A DNA stretch of 52,894 bases from a virus. The stretch covers positions 1 through 52,894 of IMG/VR virus record IMGVR_UViG_3300031706_000003, one strand, 5' to 3'. Under the pieces are notes generated by a model, which was given only the letters and a program-made list of their open reading frames with translations, searched no databases and was not told the DNA's origin. Numbering within the stretch: the stretch's first letter is position 1; each line of letters begins with the position of its first letter. The translations under genes and the position numbers were made by a program. Of this stretch, positions 6,033 to 12,982 are shown piece after piece.

Positions 6033-6752
6033 ATGGATTACTCAACAATTCTCCAACTTTATTCACCATCGATTTTAGAATATTTCTTTCTAGGAATTAT
6101 ATTATTAAGTCTCATTCTATATCTTTATAATCCTAAGGAACATTGGTCGATAGAGATGCAGAAGCGATTCGAATACCAGAACATGCCCGTATTAATACCA
6201 GTCCCTATCATAACTAAAGATATGGGATTCTGGAGTGCAATAAGAACTTGGCTATTCACTCGAAGAACCTTTGAGCTAGGTGAAGATTTTAATTTTTCAT
6301 TAAGAAGATATGGCACAGATTTTATTATACCAAAAGGATTTCGTACAGACTGCGCCTCTATACCTAGATTTCTTGGCGCATTCTTATCTCCGACTGGTCT
6401 TCTTTTGATTCCAGGAATCGTTCACGATTATTGCTATCGAACAGGATACTATCCACCCACAAAGGGTAGTGAGTTTTTCTATGTAGACGCTATTTCACGA
6501 AAGGAATCAGATATTTGGTTTCGTGAAATCGCTACTTCGGTCAACGGTTTTGTTGTATTGAACCATATCGCGTATGTAGCACTAAGACTAACCGGATGGT
6601 GGGAATGGAAAGGGAGTGCTAGTGAAGCTTGTAGAATTCTCCAAACAAAATGGTGGCTTAAACCAGGCTTTATCCTTTGGATTCTTGCCGCAGTCGTGTT
6701 GACCCTTTACTCTTGTAACGTACCTAGGTACGATATAATATATACACATTGA
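6033..6752 (+). CDS. Membrane-anchored DUF1353 protein
   Basis: The central region carries the DUF1353 hallmarks: FIIPKGFRTDCASIPRFL and, 25 residues on, GIVHDYCYRTGYYP (the 'tDfaSiPr ... HDyly' pattern with a conserved His-Asp). The family is frequent in phages and its function is unsettled. Unlike many members, this one has an N-terminal membrane segment (residues about 13-32) and a C-terminal one (about 214-230), so the domain is probably tethered to the inner membrane. The tail of the gene carries a promoter-like element for the nuclease gene. Confidence 0.7.
   Translation: MDYSTILQLYSPSILEYFFLGIILLSLILYLYNPKEHWSIEMQKRFEYQNMPVLIPVPIITKDMGFWSAIRTWLFTRRTFELGEDFNFSLRRYGTDFIIPKGFRTDCASIPRFLGAFLSPTGLLLIPGIVHDYCYRTGYYPPTKGSEFFYVDAISRKESDIWFREIATSVNGFVVLNHIAYVALRLTGWWEWKGSASEACRILQTKWWLKPGFILWILAAVVLTLYSCNVPRYDIIYTH
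6713..6739 (+). promoter_or_regulatory. Candidate promoter with 14-bp palindrome (6719-6732) between -35 and -10
   Basis: A perfect TATAAT (6734-6739) has only a mediocre -35 (TTGTAA at 6713-6718, spacer 15). The space between is a perfect 14-bp palindrome, CGTACCTAGGTACG. This layout suits a regulated promoter with an operator. The regulator is unknown. Confidence 0.45.
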
Positions 6753-6767
6753 CAGAGGTTGCAATAA

Positions 6768-7199
6768 ATGTTTGAATATAGATGTAAAGTAGTGAGAGTC
6801 ATTGACGGAGATACAGTGGTTGTAGATATCGACTTAGGTTTCGGTATCGAAATGAGGAATCAGACCATAAGATTGCGTGGTGTAGATACTCCGGAAGTTC
6901 GTACACGAGATGACATAGAAAAGATGTACGGTAATATAGCCAAAGACTATGTGGAACATATGCTACTTTCGCAAGAAGAAACAGACGGGTATGTTGTTTT
7001 GAAATCATATTCGCATTCAGGAAAGTACGGTAGAACGCTCGGTGATTTTATAGTAAAAGGATCTTCACTCGCTTCGATGATAATAGAAGAACATGTTGGT
7101 GTAGAATACATCGACACAGAATCAAAAGAAGATCGAGCAATACAGCATGTTCTCAATAGAACCTTAATAAGTGAAGCGATAACAGAGGGCTACATTTAA
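6768..7199 (+). CDS. Staphylococcal-nuclease-like (SNase) endonuclease
   Basis: SNase-fold enzymes cleave DNA and RNA with Ca2+. All the family's active-site positions are visible: IDGDTV near the N-terminus (D13, D15), R35 and D40/E43 in IRLRGVDTPE, and R89 in KYGRTLGDF. The spacing R35-D40-E43 equals that of the Staphylococcus enzyme. No signal peptide is seen, so it should act in the cytoplasm, perhaps in host DNA degradation or nucleotide scavenging. The next gene starts directly after the stop. Confidence 0.88.
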   Translation: MFEYRCKVVRVIDGDTVVVDIDLGFGIEMRNQTIRLRGVDTPEVRTRDDIEKMYGNIAKDYVEHMLLSQEETDGYVVLKSYSHSGKYGRTLGDFIVKGSSLASMIIEEHVGVEYIDTESKEDRAIQHVLNRTLISEAITEGYI

Positions 7200-7496
7200 A
7201 TGGCTAAACACATCGAAGATAAAACGCATAGCGGAAATGAACTGAGAACCATATGTGAAATGCATCGTGAGTTATACGATATAGTGTATGGGGTTGATGG
7301 TATGGAAGAAGCTTGTAGAATTCTTCAAGAAGCTTACACTGCGGCTAAGAAGATGGACGCGAAGCTTCGCCAATATGCGGGTGACTATGATAACAAATGG
7401 TGGGAGCTTGAACGTGAGATAGTCATATCAGAAAAGATACAAAGCAGAACAGCCCGATCAATAGAACGGAAAGAAATAAAAAAACGAGAGATGTAA
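7200..7496 (+). CDS. Helical phage protein of unknown function (98 aa)
   Basis: It starts on the base after the nuclease stop and is surely co-translated. The protein is charged and helical throughout, ending in a very basic tail (RTARSIERKEIKKREM). Residues about 36-42 (EEACRIL) are encoded by a 17-nt stretch that is also found, in the same frame, near the end of the DUF1353 gene. No family is recognised. Confidence 0.55.
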   Translation: MAKHIEDKTHSGNELRTICEMHRELYDIVYGVDGMEEACRILQEAYTAAKKMDAKLRQYAGDYDNKWWELEREIVISEKIQSRTARSIERKEIKKREM

Positions 7497-7640
7497 TTGA
7501 TCTCTAGTGTGCTCCACACGATGGGAAGCGAGATAATTACTCGTAGGAGACGAGCTATCAATAGACTAGCCGTTATGGTAAAGCGTCACACGATTATGAA
7601 TGGCTGAAGCCGCTAGTAATCGTTCCACTAAATTTTTAAT
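7497..7640. other. Convergent intergenic region with RNA-folding potential
   Basis: 144 bp lie between a plus-strand and a minus-strand gene. Several stems can form: GTGTG/CACAC (7507-7511 with 7515-7519), CTCGT/ACGAG (7540-7544 with 7550-7554, loop AGGAG), and a two-tier hairpin with ACGATTA (7590-7596) paired to TAATCGT (7617-7623) around GGC-TGAA-GCC (7602-7611). The last may act as a terminator (a T-run follows at 7633), or the whole may be a small RNA. CGCTAGTAATCGT (7611-7623) equals a universally conserved 16S rRNA stretch, possibly by chance. A 32-codon ORF (GTG 7509-7607) lacks an SD. Confidence 0.4.
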
Positions 7641-9032
7641 TTACCAAGAGTAAGCGTTTGATCGTGTTCCGTTGTTTGTTGTAGGACTAGTCATAACAAA
7701 CGGGCTACTAGTATTAGAAACATTGTTTTGTGTAGTAGTCGGTGCTGATACTTGAGTTGTCTGTACAATGGTCACATTAGCGTCACCAGAAGCACTGGAT
7801 GTCTGTCTCCCGATCTCTTCGCTAACACTCTGTCGAGACTCGTCACCTTTTATCATTTCCGCAGTAACAGTTTTTGTTACAAACTCAACGCGCTCTTGCG
7901 CGTCTGTACGTTGTTCAGCTTTCCATCTAGAAAGATCACCGTACTTCTCACTTTCGTTTACGCCAGTAATCGAAGCCATATCAGCCATAGTACTAGCAGA
8001 AAAGGTGGGCTGAGGTATGCGTGGCTTTTCACCCTTACCAGAGTTGTCGTTGAATCCATTATCGAATTCGCGCATGAATGCTTCTATCGGAGAATCGCCT
8101 TTAGTGAAGATAGCTTTAATTGCGGCTGTCGCACCTCTACCTACACCTTCGACGAAATTCAAGATAGTGTCGACAATACTACCGAAGCTGTCTGCCATTG
8201 AAAAACCGTCGAGTAGTTTAGAGAAATTATCAAAGCCTAGTTTACTAGACAACCAAGAGATTCCATCTTTGAGTAGATCAAGGGGTAGGGTAACTAGGCT
8301 ACCGATTCCTTTAAGAACACCTTTCGCAACGGCTGTAAACTTAGCGAACAGATCAGAGCCATCGCCTAGACTAGACAACTCTTCGAATATTGCCATTCCG
8401 GTTTCTATTGCTAATGTGATAGGCAAGAATGCTCTACCAATAATTCTGAAGAAACCAAATACCTTAGAGAACGAAGCTCCGAACTTTGATATGAATCTCG
8501 TGACGGGCTCAAAGAAGCTTGTAATCTTCGCGAATGTTTTACCTATAACGCCCTTTGTGCCTATAAATGAATTCAATCTACCGAAGAAGTCTGTCATAGG
8601 TTTGAAGGACGATCCAATCTTTGTGAGTATTGCTCCCACCTTTCCGTTTGCGCTAAAGATAGCTTTAAAGCTATTTGACCATTTTGTTAGTCTAGCTCCG
8701 ACATCGAAATTCATCTTCTTCAGAATAGCATTCAAGGTGTCGCCTAGCCCCAAAGTGAAGCCTGCTATGGAGCCTGCTATTCCTGCTACTAAAGCCGCGA
8801 ATCCAAAGTTTAGACCTTCGGTATTCTTAACAGTAGGCACTTCAGGTTGGACGCTCGAATCATCTTTACCAGAAATACGCTCACGCATATTCTCAGCCTC
8901 GTCCATCTTGTTACTAGCCCAGAGAGTGATAAAGTTGTCGATGTTGCGATCAAGCCTAGTGAGAACGTCATTATTCGCACGTTGCTCCATGACAACATCA
9001 TTTAGAGTCTTACCTTTAGCTTTCTTAGCCAC
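7641..9032 (-). CDS. 29: Tail tape measure protein (gp29-like)
   Basis: The tape measure sets tail length and passes through the tail tube into the host envelope. Evidence is mainly positional plus composition: it directly follows a chaperone pair. It has a helical N-terminus, a hydrophobic glycine-rich segment (GFAALVAGIAGSIAGFTLGL, residues about 76-96), long repetitive Phe/Lys-rich helices, and a Ser/Thr/Asn-rich C-terminus typical of marine-phage tape measures. At 463 aa it is shorter than T4 gp29 (about 590). It starts with GTG, preceded by AAAGGAGC about 11 nt upstream, and overlaps the upstream ORF by 8 nt. Confidence 0.7.
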   Translation of the reverse strand: MAKKAKGKTLNDVVMEQRANNDVLTRLDRNIDNFITLWASNKMDEAENMRERISGKDDSSVQPEVPTVKNTEGLNFGFAALVAGIAGSIAGFTLGLGDTLNAILKKMNFDVGARLTKWSNSFKAIFSANGKVGAILTKIGSSFKPMTDFFGRLNSFIGTKGVIGKTFAKITSFFEPVTRFISKFGASFSKVFGFFRIIGRAFLPITLAIETGMAIFEELSSLGDGSDLFAKFTAVAKGVLKGIGSLVTLPLDLLKDGISWLSSKLGFDNFSKLLDGFSMADSFGSIVDTILNFVEGVGRGATAAIKAIFTKGDSPIEAFMREFDNGFNDNSGKGEKPRIPQPTFSASTMADMASITGVNESEKYGDLSRWKAEQRTDAQERVEFVTKTVTAEMIKGDESRQSVSEEIGRQTSSASGDANVTIVQTTQVSAPTTTQNNVSNTSSPFVMTSPTTNNGTRSNAYSW

Positions 9033-9165
9033 TGTTTTCTTGCTCCTTTCGTTGGGCTTCTTCTTCTTCTAGAGCTTGCATTAACATGATCATATGTACC
9101 TCTCTCTCCCATGGCATCATTCCATCTAACTCTGTTAAAGAGTATTTATGATACCTAAGTAGCAT
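9025..9165 (-). CDS. Downstream tail-assembly chaperone ORF (gp51-like / 'T' ORF)
   Basis: From ATG 9165 this is a 46-aa protein, MLLRYHKYSLTELDGMMPWE followed by REVHMIMLM and an acidic, Gln-rich helix. The 'YSLTEL..MxPWERE' pattern is typical of the small ORF between gp26 and the tape measure in marine T4-like phages, and of downstream chaperone ORFs in other tailed phages. No SD precedes the ATG. The same frame is open upstream to 9216, where it meets the slippery run ending gp26, so it is more likely translated as a -1 frameshift extension than alone. It overlaps the tape measure start by 8 nt. Confidence 0.65.
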   Translation of the reverse strand: MLLRYHKYSLTELDGMMPWEREVHMIMLMQALEEEEAQRKEQENSG

Positions 9166-9212
9166 AAAGTTCGATTTAAAATAATTTGTAAGGGACTCAT
9201 GAGAGAGGCATA

Positions 9213-9224
9213 CTAAAAAAACGA
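9213..9224 (-). other. Putative programmed -1 frameshift site at the gp26 stop
   Basis: On the minus strand gp26 ends TCG TTT TTT TAG, with seven consecutive T (9221 to 9215). A tRNA-Phe sitting on the last TTT with a stop in the A site can slip back one base and still pair perfectly. The -1 frame then reads 63 codons without a stop to 9025, joining the 232-aa gp26 to the downstream chaperone ORF (predicted fusion about 295 aa). Tail chaperone frameshifts just before the tape measure are widespread in long-tailed phages. Confidence 0.6.
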
Positions 9225-9911
9225 CTGCATGCCCTCAAGTTTTAATTTATTTGCATGCCCGCAATCCGAACACTCAAACTCTATAGTGTGCTTAACTGCT
9301 GGCATATTCTCAAGATAATCGGATAGCTTTGAGAACTGGCTTTGAGTCATTGAGTCAATGAATGCTCCCATACTCTCTTCGCTCTCCTCACTAGCGTTTA
9401 TTCTATTTTCGCCATTATCTGTTATTATTGTCTTAATACATTTACCTAGTACACTGAATCCCTGCGTTCTACTATCACCGTCGAAGTCAAGCATCGTGTA
9501 ATTAGGGTAATCCATCTCCACGCTAATATCGTCAGTAAGTTCTATGATCGATGACGAAGCGGTCTTCTCACATTTAATCGAGCTAATATCAATACTATTC
9601 TTGTTAGGAGTCTTACACTCAGAACAATCTAGTTTTACGTCTATCTTATCTCCTACAGACTTAGATCGAATTTGCAAGAACATATATTCGATGTCAAATG
9701 TTTTGAGATCATCGTTCTTTATAATACCGTCGATACAAGCAATAACGGTATCTACAACCGCAGACATTATTTGTCCAGGGTCTTGCTGTTCTGATGCCAT
9801 TAACAATATCTTTTCTTCTTTAACTAAGTAAGGTCTATACTTGACTTTCTTGCCTGTAGATGGTATAGTTAGTGTATATTTTGGAACACTATTTAACTGT
9901 GGTAATGCCAT
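9213..9911 (-). CDS. 26: Baseplate hub/tail assembly protein gp26-like
   Basis: The N-terminus (YTLTIPSTGKKVKYRPYLVK, then EEKILLMASEQQ) matches the gp26 family of marine T4-like phages, and TFDIEYMFLQIRSKSVG is a second typical block. Two CxxC pairs (C96/C99 in CSEC, and CSDCGH near residue 217) suggest a zinc ribbon. In position it equals the upstream chaperone ('G') that precedes tape measures. The gene ends on a seven-T run. A 16-bp gap separates it from the gp54-like gene upstream. Confidence 0.75.
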   Translation of the reverse strand: MALPQLNSVPKYTLTIPSTGKKVKYRPYLVKEEKILLMASEQQDPGQIMSAVVDTVIACIDGIIKNDDLKTFDIEYMFLQIRSKSVGDKIDVKLDCSECKTPNKNSIDISSIKCEKTASSSIIELTDDISVEMDYPNYTMLDFDGDSRTQGFSVLGKCIKTIITDNGENRINASEESEESMGAFIDSMTQSQFSKLSDYLENMPAVKHTIEFECSDCGHANKLKLEGMQSFF

Positions 9912-9927
9912 GATTTATTCTCAGTTG

Positions 9928-10656
9928 TTATATTGAATTATATAGTGAGTTTGTTAACTTATTTAGTATGCCCGTAATAACCGCTCCAGTAGCTGTAATT
10001 CCTAACTTACCCCTATCTTTGTTCTGGAGTACTTCGCCCTGCCAAGACTTGTATGTAAACTCTACAGTGAATTGACTTATCTCATTAGAAGCACCGTCCG
10101 AAAATGTTTCGTATGATACAGACTTAGGATATGCACGATCTAATAGCCAATGGTAGTTAGCAAAGCCCGAAGTACCTGCGTCAATATCTAAGTCGAGATT
10201 TATATTGATTGGTCCTAATCTTACGTCTTTACTCTTGTTGAGAATAGGTATGCTGACTCCTTTCTCTAATTGATAGATGTGTAAAGGAAAGCAGTAGTTG
10301 TCGGCATACTCAGAAACATACCTACCTTCTAGATCGTCAGTACGGACGATAATGCTATCCATCCAACCTTCGAAATATCGTCGGGTACTCTGATCATTCA
10401 TTACACGAAAGGTCATAGAGACTTCAGGATTCTGAAACCCGTACGCGACTTGTTGTTGATCAACACCCATATCACGAGCCGCAGTAAGAATTTGCCTCGA
10501 AGGTAATGTCACACTCGTACAGAGAAACGACATGTTCCTAGGAGAATCAGCTCCTCGAATCGCAGGCAATTGAACATGATATAAATTCGTCTTTGCGGCT
10601 CCACGTTTTGAACCTACAAGACTTTTAAATTCATCTATGCTACTTGGTCTAAACAT
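9928..10656 (-). CDS. 54: Tail-tube-fold protein, probably baseplate tail tube initiator gp54
   Basis: gp54 sits on the baseplate and nucleates tube polymerisation. The sequence follows the gp19/gp54 tube fold: KTNLYHVQLP, FLCTSVTLPSRQI, NPEVSMTFRVMNDQSTRRYF (strand-helix element), and a closing ISQFTVEFTYKSW strand like the 'ITTFDVTFAYR' end of T4 gp54. It is 242 aa, between gp19 (163) and gp54 (320) of T4. Context within baseplate genes favours gp54 over the major tube protein. The start overlaps the upstream stop (TAATG). Confidence 0.6.
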   Translation of the reverse strand: MFRPSSIDEFKSLVGSKRGAAKTNLYHVQLPAIRGADSPRNMSFLCTSVTLPSRQILTAARDMGVDQQQVAYGFQNPEVSMTFRVMNDQSTRRYFEGWMDSIIVRTDDLEGRYVSEYADNYCFPLHIYQLEKGVSIPILNKSKDVRLGPININLDLDIDAGTSGFANYHWLLDRAYPKSVSYETFSDGASNEISQFTVEFTYKSWQGEVLQNKDRGKLGITATGAVITGILNKLTNSLYNSI

Positions 10657-11255
10657 TAGATCATGCTCCTCGAATCTTTATAAACAGCACCTTTATTACC
10701 CTGAAATTGTTGAGTCGGTAAAAATGTCGCTATTTCCCATTCTGGTGGTGGTACGTATGCCATCTGCCCTTCAATTTGAGAAGTCAGGTAATGCTTTAAA
10801 CACGGCTTGAACCATTTAAACTTTGAACTAGCAGTAAGAAATTTGTATGAGGCTTGAAACTTAGTAGTTTCATCCCACGCTTTATTGTTTGTAACTTTCA
10901 TTAGTTCGTCTAGTAACTTGGCACGAAGTGGTATAGGCAAGTAGTGAAGATTCAGCCCTAGAAACCCACCCTTTGCAGGACCAACAATGATCACTAAAGG
11001 AAATGCGTCCCAGTACGGAAGCGTATCTCGGTGCTTGGCATCGTAGAAGTACATGTACATATCACCAATGCCTTTGCTACTACGAGCGCCACGCGTACTG
11101 CGTAACTCTAGCTCTTGTTCTCGCATAAGAGCGCGACGATTAATGCCTCGCATTTTTTGCACTTTCTTTCTAAACCATGCAGTCGCCTCTTTACTACGTG
11201 GCGTTATGCCCGCACGAAACGCTTCTTGTTCTACTTTTTTAAAGATTTCACTCAT
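10656..11255 (-). CDS. Conserved virion-associated protein (199 aa)
   Basis: The central motif GDMYMYFYDAKHRDTLPYWD, followed by FPLVI and GFLGLNLHYLP, is characteristic of a protein found next to gp4 in marine T4-like phages and usually annotated as structural. The N-terminus is basic and helical. The ATG follows the gp4 stop by a few bases without a clear SD, so translational coupling is likely. Its exact place in the virion is unknown. Confidence 0.6.
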   Translation of the reverse strand: MSEIFKKVEQEAFRAGITPRSKEATAWFRKKVQKMRGINRRALMREQELELRSTRGARSSKGIGDMYMYFYDAKHRDTLPYWDAFPLVIIVGPAKGGFLGLNLHYLPIPLRAKLLDELMKVTNNKAWDETTKFQASYKFLTASSKFKWFKPCLKHYLTSQIEGQMAYVPPPEWEIATFLPTQQFQGNKGAVYKDSRSMI

Positions 11256-11259
11256 ACGT

Positions 11260-11754
11260 TTATTTAGTCTTTTTCTTAGTGGATTTTAATTTCTTTAGTG
11301 GTTTTAGTTTCTTCAGTGGCTTAGGCATTATTCCTTTCGCAGTCAACTCAACCTCTGTCCATATTTCAAACGACCAACCGTTATCTTTTGCGAAGTTAGA
11401 TGCGGCTTTCCATTTATTCTGGTTTTTAACATACGTCAATCCCTCGTTTAAATATCGTCGGGTGCGCTTATCACCTTTTGGTGGCATCGTCTCTTTCTTC
11501 GGCTTGATCTCAATAAGAACAGTTCGACGATCAGCATATGTCACTTTCAAGTCCATGAAGTATCGATGATATCGTTTATCGATGTCATAGTAGTATGGTA
11601 TCACAACCTCTTCGCTTGACCATCCTATAACATTAGGGTCATCGTCGCACCATGTAAAGGCGTATTTCTCCCACATTGATCGATACACCACTTTAGAATA
11701 GTCACCCTTATACTTCGATGGGTTTTTAACTTTATATCTGCCAGAATAAGCCAC
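11260..11754 (-). CDS. 4: Head completion protein gp4 (TnsA-endonuclease-like fold)
   Basis: gp4 (gp50/65 of T4) completes the DNA-filled head before tail joining. The opening SGRYKVKNPSKYKGDYSKVV, then YRSMWEKYAF, CDDDPNVIGWSSEEVVIPY and RYFMDLKV ... VLIEIKPK is diagnostic. The last parts carry the Asp and Glu-x-Lys of an endonuclease-like core (D in FMDL, EIKPKKE). The lysine-rich tail (KPLKKLKPLKKLKSTKKKTK) is an extension. It starts with GTG at 11754 after an ATAAGGA SD and has a late-promoter-like box upstream on the same strand. Confidence 0.88.
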   Translation of the reverse strand: MAYSGRYKVKNPSKYKGDYSKVVYRSMWEKYAFTWCDDDPNVIGWSSEEVVIPYYYDIDKRYHRYFMDLKVTYADRRTVLIEIKPKKETMPPKGDKRTRRYLNEGLTYVKNQNKWKAASNFAKDNGWSFEIWTEVELTAKGIMPKPLKKLKPLKKLKSTKKKTK

Positions 11755-11763
11755 TAGTTTCCT

Positions 11764-11771
11764 TATAAATA
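11764..11771 (+). promoter_or_regulatory. T4-type late promoter box
   Basis: Exact TATAAATA, 38 nt ahead of the gp48-like gene, driving the hub operon that follows. It overlaps the divergent minus-strand leader. Confidence 0.75.
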
Positions 11772-11788
11772 AAGATTATTAGAAACTA

Positions 11789-11796
11789 TATTTAGT
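11789..11796 (-). promoter_or_regulatory. Variant late promoter box for gp4 operon
   Basis: On the minus strand this reads ACTAAATA (two changes from TATAAATA), 34 nt upstream of the gp4 GTG, the same distance as for other boxes here. The same variant occurs ahead of the gene at 50749. Confidence 0.4.
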
Positions 11797-11809
11797 AAGG
11801 TTTAAAAAT

Positions 11810-12982
11810 ATGAATCCTAGTCAAATTAAGAAAGCCGAGCAGGATGCGCGTAACACAGCACAGTCTATAAGTCAAGACGCGACCAATGTTATTTTTGACA
11901 AAAAGATGGAGGGACTTGATGGTACTGAATCGACTCGTTCTGAAGTCTCGGCTCTTAATGCTAAAACTCGTGAATTCAGATATCCTCTGTCTATGCCTAT
12001 GTCGGGTAAAGGCTACCCCGGAACAATTACATTTACTGCATACAAGATTGATGGTAAACTTGACCTTGGTGCATCTCTAGGATCAGCATTCGATAGAGCT
12101 ACGAAATTCTTATCAGGCACTGATACAGACATTAGTGAGGCTGAAATAGATGCAAGAGCAACCGAAAGCGCGTTGGTCCTTGCAGAACAGAAAGCTAATG
12201 CAGGTAAAAAGAATCGATCAACTACGTCTTATGAGAATACTTCGCGAGGTGAACCAGTAGGTAAAGTGGTGATGCCCCTCCAAAGAGACTTACGCTTTTC
12301 TGACAATGTTACATACGATTCACCACCTCTTGGAGCATTAGGTGCTGGTCTCGAAGCGATGGGTGGTGGTAGAAATCCATTCGCCGGAGCTACTAACGGT
12401 GACGGAACATTCACAACTACTGCGGCTGCCTTAGCCGCGCAAGCTGTAGCAAAAGCTTCGGGTGCTGGTATTGGTGCTATAGTCGGTAAGTTAGCAGGAA
12501 GCGCATTAGGTGGTGCTGTCATAGGATCTGGAGCGACCGAAGGATTAGGTGATGCTGTTCGAAGTTCGACACGTATATCCTCCGCACCTAATCACAGAAC
12601 ATTATTCAAAGAAGTTCAGCTTCGACAATTCTCTTTCACATTTAAGATGATAGCAAATAGCGAACGAGAAGCGTTTGAGATAAAGCAGATCATAAAGTTC
12701 TTTAGGCAAGAGTTGTATCCTGAAAAGATCACAGTAGGCGACGAGAACATACCTATTGCATACAAATTTCCTAATGTATTTGAACTTCAAGTCAAGAATC
12801 AAACGGGTGGCAATCCAGCTTCAAAAATTCAGCGGTGCTATCTTAAAGATGTGCAAACATCTTATAACTCAACGGGTAACGGTCTACATACAGACGGATC
12901 GTTTGTAGAATGCGATTTAACGATTAACTTCCAAGAGATATCAGCACTCGATAAAAACATGATAAGGGACAGAGGATACTAA
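11810..12982 (+). CDS. 48: Baseplate tail tube cap gp48
   Basis: gp48 crowns the baseplate hub and, with gp54, starts the tail tube. The C-terminal half carries the marker blocks NHRTLFKEVQLRQFSFTFKM, REAFEIKQIIKFFRQELYP, YKFPNVFELQ and DGSFVECDLTINFQE. The middle is a Gly/Ala-rich stretch (residues about 180-250) as in marine-phage gp48. Length 390 aa is close to T4 gp48 (364). It is the first gene of the late hub operon; its last base is the first base of the gp53 ATG. Confidence 0.82.
   Translation: MNPSQIKKAEQDARNTAQSISQDATNVIFDKKMEGLDGTESTRSEVSALNAKTREFRYPLSMPMSGKGYPGTITFTAYKIDGKLDLGASLGSAFDRATKFLSGTDTDISEAEIDARATESALVLAEQKANAGKKNRSTTSYENTSRGEPVGKVVMPLQRDLRFSDNVTYDSPPLGALGAGLEAMGGGRNPFAGATNGDGTFTTTAAALAAQAVAKASGAGIGAIVGKLAGSALGGAVIGSGATEGLGDAVRSSTRISSAPNHRTLFKEVQLRQFSFTFKMIANSEREAFEIKQIIKFFRQELYPEKITVGDENIPIAYKFPNVFELQVKNQTGGNPASKIQRCYLKDVQTSYNSTGNGLHTDGSFVECDLTINFQEISALDKNMIRDRGY

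Larger units (their letters stand above)
6624..7324 (+). repeat. 17-nt exact repeat in two genes (6624-6640 and 7308-7324)
   Basis: GAAGCTTGTAGAATTCT occurs in both genes and is read in the same frame in each (E-A-C-R-I-L, then Q). The match extends to 20 of 21 nt. The proteins are otherwise unrelated. Confidence 0.8.

Noticed and set aside
6749-6754. Perfect TTGACA just before the nuclease gene
   Set aside because: No -10 at 16-18 bp; a promoter from here would start inside the gene.
7509-7607. 32-codon basic ORF in the intergenic region
   Set aside because: No ribosome binding site and strong overlap with RNA stems; kept only as a remark.
7590-7623. tRNA or tRNA-like gene
   Set aside because: No cloverleaf arms of correct size, no T-loop consensus and no anticodon loop can be drawn.
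8017-9072. 351-codon plus-strand open frame opposite the tape measure gene
   Set aside because: It is the mirror of a Ser/Phe/Lys-rich coding sequence; composition is unnatural (KPSSSLEKLSKPSLL style) and it starts without a ribosome site.
9143-9150. CATAAATA on the minus strand upstream of the tape measure
   Set aside because: It sits within the frameshift extension about 110 nt from the gene start and differs from the exact box; not convincing as a promoter.
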